From: Ectobius pallidus
Taxonomy: Eukaryota > Arthropoda > Insecta > Blattodea > Ectobiidae
Assembly: GCA_964059195.1 (NCBI GenBank)
Contig: CAXKWD010000001.1
Span: 213,350,484 to 213,414,483, forward strand
Length of the DNA stretch: 64,000 nucleotides
Direction: 5' to 3'
The translations under genes and the position numbers were made by a program. This document shows, piece after piece, positions 11,715-20,519 of this stretch (position 1 is its first letter; every line of letters begins with the position of its first letter). The notes below the pieces were generated by a model. That model had not been told where the DNA came from, ran no database searches, and worked only from the letters and a program-made list of their open reading frames with translations.

Positions 11715-12398
11715 GAAAGAAAATTATGTATGTATTTATTCAATGCAATTGGGTTATTACCTGGTGGAAGCGATTCCTAATAACAACAATATTACAACTA
11801 AGACTATAATACTAACACATTAACGAGTAACATACACATTTACAAGAAACATCACATGAACAAATAACATTGCGTAAACAAGAACCATTACATAAGAAGG
11901 TAGACTAGCATTACTTAATACACAAAGACCTTAAGTGATTCTTAAATTTCTTCAGGTAGGGGGGGTTCCCTGAAAAGCTGCTACAGGCAATTCATTCCAT
12001 TCCTCAATGGTTCTATTTTCAAATGAAAACTTCCCTACATCTGTTCTATACCTTCTACCCTTGATTTTGAGGGAATGGTTGCCTCTTCCATAATACGATG
12101 GTTTTTCCAATCTTTTCCAATCGTCCCCCCATGCCTTAGAACCATGATAAGCTTTGTATAATGTACATAACCTATATATCTTACGCCTGTCTTGCAAGAG
12201 TTCCCATCTTATCTCCTCTCCACAATATTTACCTCTTTTTATGAATTTTATTGCTCTTTTCTGAATTTTTTCTAATGAATCTATTTGATTAATTCTATAC
12301 GGATCCCAGCATGCTACTGAATATTCCATTATTGGCCTTACTAGAGAATTGTAGGCTATTGACCTTGATTTTGCGCTCCCTTTTTTCAGCACCCTCAT
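11715..12398 (-). mobile_element. 3' end of a CR1/Jockey-like LINE
   Basis: The coding part (11952-12398) is followed on the minus strand by a 3' untranslated region. That region ends in CACCAGGTAATAACCC and a TAAATACATACATAA-type tail near 11715. The phrase 'CCACCAGGT' followed by an A-rich repeat tail is also seen at the LINE 3' end at 14283-14489. 5'-truncated copy. Confidence 0.7.
11952..12398 (-). pseudogene. Reverse transcriptase C-terminal region
   Basis: 148 codons on the minus strand corresponding to the thumb and C-terminal part of a non-LTR reverse transcriptase. Visible hallmarks are YNSLVRPIMEYSVACWDPY, then a stretch with QKRAIKFIK, then NRTIEEWNELP. Such phrases are standard in CR1/Jockey-type LINEs. 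The fingers and palm with the catalytic FADD are missing, so this is a 5'-truncated insertion. The true frame reads through the first Met; no start codon is implied. Only a fragment, with no expected function. Confidence 0.8.
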
Positions 12399-12517
12399 TA
12401 TAAAATGCAGTGTTTTCCACTGTTAACTGTTTTAAAGATCATCGGATGTGTTTTAAAGATGAAGTTGTGCAACTATTTTGAAAATAATTTTTTCAATATG
12501 GATTCTTTTTTAACACT

Positions 12518-12653
12518 TCAACTACTGATGATATTGCCATTCTTATGAAATCAGTTTTAGATACCTTTGAACAAATTATCTCATGCCACCCATGTGATCT
12601 GAGTAAGTCATTTGGTACAGTGTCACATAATTTATTAATAGGCAAATTGGAGT
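12518..12653 (+). pseudogene. Reverse transcriptase palm fragment
   Basis: A plus-strand fragment of about 45 codons reads S-T-T-D-D-I and later CDLSKSFGTVSHNLLIGKLE, followed by TAG. In intact LINEs this is the STxDA...DLSKAFDxVxH segment holding the first catalytic Asp of the palm. Here the Asp of 'AFD' has become Gly. It lies opposite in strand to the neighbouring CR1-like fragment, so it is a separate insertion or an inverted piece. Confidence 0.65.
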
Positions 12654-12744
12654 AGGAACTTGAGCTTAATAAATCTTAATTAATAAAATATAAAATAGCC
12701 TATAATATAAAAGACAAACTAAAATTTCAAACAGTGGATAACTC

Positions 12745-12800
12745 GATACAAATTACAGCACAACGTTTGAACTGGTTCCTCCCAGTTTTCATCAGGTACT
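12745..12800 (-). ncRNA. Hammerhead-ribozyme-like core of a Penelope element
   Basis: On the minus strand, CTGATGA (12795-12789) is followed by an AACTGG...CCAGTT stem (12787-12782 with 12775-12770) and CAAAC (12769-12765). An active hammerhead needs CTGANGA, stem II and GAAA. Here G is C, and stem III with the cleavage triplet is not evident, so this is a degenerate motif at best. Penelope-like elements are known to carry minimal hammerheads in their terminal repeats, and the position just downstream of the GIY-YIG frame fits. Confidence 0.45.
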
Positions 12801-14050
12801 GGTTGGTAGATCAGCTGGGTTGAATGGTATAATCCCCTCTACGTCACCATCTTCATCAGTGAGGGGTGGGTGGGTAGATTCACAAAGTAGACGCTAAGAT
12901 GCTGGAGGTTTTATACAGTGAAGAAACATGGTGTTACGTTGAAATCTTTTAATCCATTCCGTAGGGATTGCAAAATCAGATTCAGGGCATTTTTTATTCT
13001 GACAAATAAATTTAGGGGTAACACTGTCTTGAACCATTCTACGGATGACATTAATCCATTCATCTCCCAGGTCGCCCTCATAATTATTAACACATTTGTC
13101 ATGATTACTGGCAATATGTACAGCTTCGCATATCTTTCTCTTAATCAAGTCCCTCTCATCTCTCACCACTTCCATGTCTTTAATGCTGTGATTTATGGAG
13201 ACCATATGTTGGCTTAATCCTGTGTTAGTCTTCATATTTCGAATATCCCTAGCATGCTCCTGGAGCCTGATTTTGAAAGTTCTCCCAGTTTCCCCAAAAT
13301 ATACCCCATCACAGTCATCACAAAGAACAGAGTAGACCCCAGGGGCGTCACGAAGGTTCTTTTTTCAACCTGCTTTTTTATGCTGTGAGAAAATACTCTC
13401 CAAAGTTCTCCCCACTTTAAAGGCAGGTTTTAAACCAAATTTACACAGCACTTGGCCAAAATTCTGGCTGACACCTGGTTTGTAGGAAACACACATTTAT
13501 CTGTGGGTTTTTTTTCTTTTTTAATTATATGCTCCACACTTGCTTTTCTCCAAATCCTTTCTACAAACTTCCCAGTGTACCCATTAATTTTTGCTAGCCT
13601 AAGTATGTTTTTCTTTTCTTCTAACAGATCTGCAGGATTATTACAGATTTTTAGGGCTTTAGTGACAAAGTTTTTCCACACATTAGATTTAGTTCCATGA
13701 AAATGTGCTGATTTTTTATGGATATACCGGTATTGTTCACATTTGTTAGGTTTCCTGTACACGCCGGTGAACACTCGGGGAGTGACGAAGCGAATTCGTA
13801 AGTCGAGAAAATTTAAATAATTGTTAACCGATTTTTTGATAGTGAACTTGATACGACTATGACATGTCCCAAACTCAGCTAATAAGTCATTCAAAATATC
13901 ACCATTAGTAATCACAAGGGCGTCATCCACATATCGTAAATACATAACCACATTTTCCACATTTTTAGTGATGATAGGATTCTCTAGATAGTACATGAAT
14001 ATGTCTGACACAATCTTAATTAAATGCAAGTTATCAGGTAGTAGAAATTA
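12760..14050 (-). mobile_element. Penelope-like element, 5'-truncated
   Basis: The minus-strand relic contains, in order, the end of a reverse transcriptase palm, the thumb, a linker, a GIY-YIG endonuclease and a 3' tail with a hammerhead-like core. The combination of telomerase-like RT and C-terminal GIY-YIG defines endonuclease-bearing Penelope-like elements. The copy begins near 14050 within the palm, so the upstream RT is missing. Confidence 0.85.
12894..14049 (-). pseudogene. Penelope RT and GIY-YIG endonuclease, frameshifted
   Basis: The first segment (14049-13430) shows MYLRYVDDALVIT with the catalytic Asp pair, NYLNFLDLRI and VYRKPNKCEQYRYIH, all Penelope RT hallmarks. After 'AKCCVNLV' a +1 shift near 13431 continues the frame, with one in-frame stop near 13370. 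Next comes GVYSVLCDDCDGVYFGETGR, where GVY and YFG stand in for GIY and YIG, followed by a RLQEHARDIRN segment that holds the conserved Arg and Glu region. The last part (13235-12894) includes EAVHIASNHDKCVNN. A palm start and the N-terminal RT are absent. The protein would copy element RNA and nick target DNA; this copy is dead. Confidence 0.85.
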
Positions 14051-14119
14051 ATGTAAATAATTCGTAATATTGATATCTACTTCATGTGCCACAAAGCTCA
14101 ATAATAGCTCAATAAAAAA

Positions 14120-15115
14120 TCCAATTCTGTTTCACTTTCTTGCATATAGGCTACGTAGTATAGAGAAAGTATTGTGATCATAACAAAAAATCAAAATAGA
14201 GATAACCCCGGGAAACATCTTTCACGATGCCTAGAACCCCAAAAAAAAGTGTTTTTGGAATGACGTCTGTCAGTATGTCAGTATTATCTCTAGTGAACTA
14301 GTTCTAAGTCTTAAATGATAATAATATAGTCATGTTCCTGTGTATTTGTAACTTTGTACTTGTATCATACTTATTTTATTGTAAGATTGTAAAGCTCAGT
14401 TGTATTAATCCTGGTTGAATGGAAGAGAAGGCCTAATGGCCTTAATTCCACCAGGTAAAATAAAACAATTCTAATTCTAATTCTAATTCTATGTCTGTGG
14501 ACAAGCACAGCGGGTAAACAGTTCGTTGTATATTCATTCTTTGAATTATGGACTTTATGGACTTTTCATTAAAATATATATACTTTTTTTTTTTAATTTT
14601 GTTTTTTAAAAATTGGCTCTTAATGATTTTAATAAAAATGTGAAATTGTAAACTCTTATCTTTGGTTAATAAAATGACTATATCAGTTTCTCTGCAAAAA
14701 TGACTTAGGGGTTATTTTATTCATATCCGTTTTCAATTTTTCTAGATTATCTCCATTTCAGTAGGTGATCCATGAAAACCTACCACAGAAAAGTTGTAGA
14801 GAAAATTAAAATGGACATTTTTTGTTAAACACATTTCTTTATACAATTAATAGGTTTCAAGATAAAACTAAATAAATAAGGCTTAAATGCAAATTTCAGA
14901 ACATACATGTTAATTAAAATATGAATGGAATTTTGTTGCCCATAGTAACAAGAAAACTAAGAATGTACTTATTGTTTTGAAATGCAGTCAGTTTAGCTCA
15001 GTCGTAACGAACACACCTAAACCAATCACAGCGAGGTGATATGGGCTAATAGGGAAGAGGTCCTGGGTTTAAATCAAACCTCATGGCCACCAAAATTGAC
15101 TTACGTATTTCAAGG
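14120..15115 (+). repeat. Dispersed ~1-kb repeat with tRNA-like end, copy 1
   Basis: This block matches the minus strand of 40545-41330 over its whole length. Shared landmarks are TAGAGAAAGTATT, GTGTTTTTGGAATGACGTCT, CACAGCGGGTAAAC, TTTTCAATTTTTCTAG and CCCATAGTAACAAGAA. It ends in a tRNA-like part: TAGCTCAGTCG near 14997 resembles an A box, and GGTCCTGGGTTTAAATC near 15060 resembles a B box. The tRNA-like part sits at the downstream end. The copy is split by a LINE insertion at 14283-14489. No coding frame. Confidence 0.75.
14283..14489 (+). mobile_element. 5'-truncated LINE 3' end with hexamer tail
   Basis: About 207 bp of LINE 3' UTR contains AGGCCTAATGGCCTTAATTC and CCACCAGGTAAAATAAAAC, followed by (AATTCT)n. 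It interrupts the dispersed repeat: TATGTCAGT (14274-14282) and TATGTCTGT (14490-14498) form a 9-bp near-duplication. The sister repeat at 41200 is continuous across the same place. It belongs to a CR1/Jockey-like family. Confidence 0.8.
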
Positions 15116-15764
15116 TTTCCTCATTCGCAAAGGCAAAAGCCAAATTTGTAGGATTTGTTTATTTTCCATAACTCATCGCCACTATGTTACTGTATATTAT
15201 AATCGTTTAAATTGAATATCAGAAAAGAAGACATCACTGAACAATAGAAACAGATGCTTACGAATGAGTTATTACCATAGACAACTGGTTCACGCAAGCA
15301 TTCTAAATACGCGATATGACCCGTATGCAGTTAAAGCATGCAATGTAACCTAAGTAGGCCTAATAATGATGATGATGATAAGAGTAACAACAACAATCAT
15401 ACTGTTCCAGTTGCTGCTACGTGAGGTTATGCTGTCTTGTCGGTTGTCTACGGACGATTGTACAATGCTGCAAACACCATTATTTGTTTGTCATGCCAAC
15501 AATGCAGCTCACTGCTATACTGCACAAATATATTGACAGCAGCTTGTACCACAAACGGACGTGTTACGTTAAAATTAATTCTACAACTCACTTTCTTAAG
15601 TAACAAATTTTGTATAGATATCTAAATAATGCATAATACTATCCACATAGTTAAGCACGCGAAGTGGAGGTGGTAGCCATAGCAGAGCGTTGTAGAGTGT
15701 TAATATTAATAGGAACTCTGGTCATATGTGACCATTTAATTGTATCACCACTGGATACAAAATA
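15116..15764. other. Spacer left of the Tc1-like element
   Basis: No recognised gene. A (ATG)n stretch at about 15366-15380 and a few short open frames (15421-15625) are compatible with chance. One TAGGCCTA octamer lies at 15355. Confidence 0.4.
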
Positions 15765-17246
15765 TACTAGTGCCCAAAATTAAATCAACAAACTGATATT
15801 TCTCCTTCTTGTGTCTACTATACGAGATATTCATATAAAATGTAACGCTATGTCCGTACAGTCGTGATCTGAACTGGAGATGGCATTCATGTTCTTACAA
15901 ACATGCAAACGATGTGAGTGCACCAATCAAAAAGGCAGTGCACCTATCAAAAGGGGCACTGCTGCATAGTGTTTGTTGCTTAGTCCAATATCAACGTTTG
16001 CTGTGTAAACATTTACTGCAGGTACAGGAAGGCACAGAGAAGACACCTAGAAGATTCTCTTCAGTGGAGGGCAGGACAGTCTCAAGCTGATGTGGCCAGA
16101 TGGTTTAATGTGAGTTCTGTTGTTTCTCGGATGTGGCAACAGTTTGTAGAGTCTGAAAATGTATCCCAAAGACCAGGTCAGGGACCATCAAGAGTGACAT
16201 CAGAAAGAGAAGACATTTGGCTGTAAGGGCACGGTGGTACCGCCGTAGTACTGCACGACAACTGGCATCTGACCTCCCAGTATCCACTGGAACAGTTGTA
16301 TAGAGGCAAACAGTGTACAGAAGGCTTCGGCAGAGAGGCCTTTATTGTCGGAGACCTGCTGTGTGTGTACCCCTGAAGCGTATTCACAGAAGAGTACGTC
16401 TAGAGTGGAGTCAACAAGCCAACTGGACAGTCAAACAGTGGGCCAATGTTCTCTTTACAGATGAGTCCAGATTTTGTCTTAAATGACTCTCGATGGATTC
16501 ACATCTGGAGAGAACCTGGAACACTATTTCAGGATACAAACATAGTGGAAAGAGACAGATATGGATCAATAATGGTTTGGGCAGGAATTCTGTTGACTAC
16601 CCGAACACCTCTTCATGAAGTTGCATGGGTAAATCGGCAAGGTTTAACTGCTGTCAGGTATCATGACGAGATCTTGGCACCTCATGTGCAGTTGTTTCGA
16701 GGTGCTGTGGGCCCAGACTTCGTACTGATAGATGATAATGCTCGATCTCATAGAGCAGGTGGTGATGTTTTCCTGGAAACTGAAGATATTGCATGCATGG
16801 ATTGGCCTGCTCGCTCTCCCAATTTGAATCCTATAGAGCATGTCTGGGATGCACTAGGGAGACTACTTGCTTCACGTGAACATCCACCAACCACTCTCAG
16901 GCCTTGCCAGCTGCTCTGCGGGGAGAATGGGTGTTATTGCCTCAAAATGAGATTGATCACATTATTCACAGCATGCCACGCCGTTGTGAGGCCTGTATTG
17001 CTGCCAGAGATGGTCACACCCCATACTGAGCACATTAATGCATTTTTCTGGATGCGTGTGAAAGTCATTACATGTGCAACAAAAAAAAGTACCTTTTGTT
17101 TTACTATATGCACAAATGTTGCAATAGTTTACTTTATTTCTCATATTGTTTGTACGTTACTATCACCTGTTTATACTGTTTTGTGGCAAAATAAACCACC
17201 AAAAATGAAATTTCGGTTTGTTGCTTTAATTTTGGACATAAGTGTG
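15765..17246 (+). mobile_element. Tc1-like DNA transposon, decayed
   Basis: Termini CTAGTGCCCAAAATTAAATC (left) and, read on the other strand, CTTATGTCCAAAATTAAAGC (right) are about 35 bp long and similar. The right end abuts TA at 17247-17248; on the left the first TIR bases have drifted. The 1.48-kb length and the coding content fit the Tc1 family of the Tc1/mariner superfamily. Confidence 0.85.
16024..17029 (+). pseudogene. Tc1-like transposase, several frameshifts
   Basis: The N terminus shows the helix-turn-helix region SLQWRAGQSQADVARWFNVS, then RPGQGPSRVT. The catalytic domain has the TDESRF block around 16455 in one frame, then GSIMVWAGI, FVLIDDNARSHRA and MDWPARSPNLNPIEHVWDAL in the frame of the longest open stretch (16446-17249). 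The C terminus PRRCEACIAARDGHTPY ends at TGA 17027-17029 in a third frame. A stop follows the REDIWL block near 16225. The spacing from the second Asp to the Glu is 33 residues by my count, not the usual 34, because one residue is missing after 'SHRA'. It cannot encode an active enzyme. Confidence 0.9.
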
Positions 17247-17877
17247 TAAAAGAAAACATAGGCCTACCGATAAAACACAAGTTTCTATTCCATTAGAAAA
17301 GTTGGCGATCTTGATCATGTCAGATGATTTCTCAGTAGCCTACCTATTTCAGAGATATTTATTGTGGAATGTTAAGGTTCTCAAAATATTTAAGCTTTTC
17401 TTGTGTTACATTCTTTTGTTATGGGCAGGTAATAAACTTTTGTCAATTGCATGATTTACTTAGACAAAGAAAATTTATTGACTGATGTGTACACCCACTC
17501 AAGATATCTACCGTCCGCTATTTATTATTATTATTTCACAGTAAAAGCATTGTACATAAAGATTGGCCCTCATGCCTTCCGTTCTAGGTATTTGTTAGTG
17601 TTATAAAAAGTATTTAAAAAATTAAAAGTCTCTATAATTTACTTTTTTCTGTGCTAGCTTGTAACATGTATAGACGAGAAAGTTAGATTTTACTTCTCAT
17701 GTAATGTAAAGGCTCAGTCAATGTTGGTCACACACAAAAGTACTGACCATTTAGCTCATGTCTTTCTTTCAATTTTGAACAATAACATATAACAAGTTTG
17801 AAATCAGCCAAACACAGATCTGATTCATTGATTCACTCAATATTCATCAAACTTGCCTTATCACCTCCTACAAAAGT
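17247..17877. other. Spacer, nothing recognised
   Basis: AT-rich sequence beginning with a TAGGCCTA octamer at 17259. The open frame at 17242-17454 is not recognisable. No terminal repeats found. Confidence 0.4.
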
Positions 17878-18857
17878 GATTTTGCAGGTGCCCGCAGCTT
17901 AGCCCACAATAATTAATTAGAAGATTAAAAATTAAGAGCAAAATAATTAAAAACATCATAGTCATTAACACTTACCCATGAACCATTCATAAGTTAAATG
18001 ATTAATAATTTAATGAAACGGCTAAAAATTTGGCCTATTTATATCATGAATGAGTATAAACTGTACACCTAAGAATGAAGTTCAACATATTGCATATTAT
18101 TACCAGATGCTTGTGTTTAATCTTTTGTAATCGATAAAAGCTGTCCTACACGAAAGTATTGCTTAAAACTTGCAGATGAAGTATCGTGGATGGTCCATTG
18201 CTCCAGATCAGTATAACCATAGCCCGCTGGCTTTGCCCACAATAGTTAATTAAAAAATTAAAAGCAACATAATTAATACATATTTAAAAGATATAATAAT
18301 TATAAAGAAACGGGTAAAAATTAAGCTTTAGAGTACATTCCATGATTAAAAAATGCCTCTGGGGGGAAAAAAACAACCTCTTATTTGTTCTCTGGCCCAG
18401 TAAAACTCTGCATAGTGAGTTCCGTCCTAATTGATCAATGTTTGTCCATTTAAAGCCTATATTCATTATCCCTCTTCAGACTAGATTGAAAATTTCAGAT
18501 ATCTTTAGGCCTTGGCATTATAAACAAATGAATCGACCAAGGTGGGCTTATAAAATGAAGTGATTCTTTCCAAATCATGTCAAAAACGGCAAAGCCACTT
18601 GCAATTGATTTGACAAATGAAATGTATTACTGAAAACTGATGCTTGTACAGTGAATGAATCAAGTTTTTTTGACACTTTTTAACTTATTAACTCTCAAAC
18701 GAAAGTGAAAATAAAAAATCCGGCTTCAAGGTGCATTCGCCCACCCTTCAGTCAATCTAAGTTTAAAATTTCAGATCTCTGTGTTCAGTAGATTTTGCTG
18801 GGCATTGCGCACAGACAGACAGACAGAAAGACAAACACTTCCTTTTATTATTATAGA
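17878..18857 (+). repeat. R1 interspersed repeat, second plus-strand copy
   Basis: A GC-rich head GGTGCCCGCAGCTTAGCCC at 17888 is followed by the AATTAAAAATTAAGAGC-type body. A second head, AGCCCGCTGGCTTTGCCCAC, lies at 18221-18240. The body continues to an ACAGACAGACAGACAG tail at about 18811 and ends CCTTTTATTATTATAGAT. It has the same head-head-tail order as the copy at 1468. Confidence 0.7.
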
Positions 18858-19007
18858 TTCAGGTTGGTGACTGTGGGCAGTGAATAATGTATACATTCAG
18901 TACTCTAAGATTTATTCTGGGAATAAAGTTAATATTATGCTTACGTACATCCTGGAATCAACATAATATCTTCCATAGTTCAACAACTTTGGTAATTATA
19001 ACCTTAA

Positions 19008-19394
19008 CATGGGCGTCAGCATGGGGGGGGGCAAGGGGGGGCAACTGCCCCCCTCTGGATTGCCTTATGGATTCATTTATTTGTGGTACTCTTTGTCAAC
19101 CTACAGTTGTAGCAAGGAGAATAAAACAAATAGAATTACTTTATAATGAGTTTAGCAAGTATTAACTAATTATAAATATAATATGTATTTATAATAATAT
19201 CTCACCAAGGCCATTTCTCAAAAGAGCTTATTCTGTTAACTTAAAAAACTTTGTAGCCTCGTCGAATTCAGCTTGGGTTCAAAATAACGATCCGGTTAAC
19301 TAAGTGAATATTAATGTGTTTAGCCTAATCATTTGAAATTGAGGTCCGAAATTGATTTTGCCCCCCCTTAATAAAATTCCTGGCGACGCTGCTG
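19008..19394. mobile_element. hAT MITE with perfect 8-bp TSD
   Basis: The termini CATGGGCGTCAGCATGG and, on the other strand, CAGCAGCGTCGCCAGGA are similar. They are flanked by a perfect AACCTTAA duplication at 19000-19007 and 19395-19402. G-runs on the left and C-runs on the right lie just inside. The centre (about 19068-19145) resembles the 3' UTR of LINE-B at 32700-32768 (GGTACTCTTTGTCAA, then an A-rich end), so the MITE seems to have captured or received a LINE tail. Confidence 0.85.
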
Positions 19395-19766
19395 AACCTT
19401 AATTGCATGAATTTATACAAGTGACTGTTCAGAGGTGGGAGGTGGAAGCTCCCTTACATTCTTCTGCAGCTGGGCATCTTACTTCTGATCCTGAGATCTT
19501 AAAAGTACTCAAAAAAACAGGCCCAGTACTTACACCAGTCTGCTTCACTAGGAACTAAAACAATAATATAATCAATAGTCTTACACAGATATCTTCAATA
19601 TTAGATTTCAGCAAATAATACTTGAATAAGTGGATGTTTATTAACTGATCGTGTTTTGTTCACAGAAAACAGCCACATTAATGTCATGAATGCTTTTTAG
19701 TTGTAGCGTGTCATTCTGAAATTGTTTTCCAGTAATTCATTTTCAATACATTTCATTAAATATGTA
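19395..19766. other. Spacer between two MITEs
   Basis: No recognisable gene or terminal repeat in about 370 bp. Confidence 0.4.
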
Positions 19767-20349
19767 CAGTGGTACCTCGAGATACGAGTGCCCTAACATA
19801 TGAGTTATTTGAGATACGAGCTGTCAAGCGAGCGAAGTTTTGTTTTGAAATACGAGCGACATTTGAGATACGAGGAACGGCCAGCTGCGACGCTGCACAC
19901 AGCCTAACAGTTTACTGCGCCTCGTGCGTCTTGCGCATTATCCCACGTATTCCCCCAGTGTGCTTGTTTACCTCGCTGTCGAAGCATCTTTGCTAAGTTT
20001 TTCTAGGGCTTTGCGCTTTTTGTGCATTTACATACTTTATCAAATTTCTTTTTATAACCATGGGTCCGAAGAACGTGTAACAAATATGTATGTACACTTT
20101 ATAAAACCAGTTTTTTTTTGCTTTACATTCTCTTTTATTATACTTTTATACAATATTTGTCATTTATAAATACATTTTTCTTATTCAAAAACACATAACA
20201 AAAACAATTGGGGATAGCATTTTTGGGGCTGGAATGGATTAATGGCATTTCAATTAATTTCAATGGAAAAAATTGCTTTGAGATACGAGCAAATTGACAT
20301 ACGAGCAAGGTTACGGAACGAATTAAACTCTTATCTCAAGGTATCACTG
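19767..20349. mobile_element. Pogo/Tigger-like MITE, GATACGAG family
   Basis: CAGTGGTACCTCGAGATACG (left) and CAGTGATACCTTGAGATAAG (right, other strand) form the TIR between TA dinucleotides (19765-19766 and 20350-20351). GAGATACGAG is repeated at least four times on the left and again near 20278. Non-coding, 583 bp. Confidence 0.85.
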
Positions 20350-20519
20350 TATTACATAATAAATTACTATTCGCTAAATATAAATGCAACTTGTGACTTG
20401 GAACTCGGTGGATAGTCACTAGGCACTCAGGGCATTATCTACGATAATTTGAATAAAGGCCTATTGGCAAAAACTGCCGTTAGGAAAGCAAAGATTTGGT
20501 TTTGTGCAAATCAACTATA

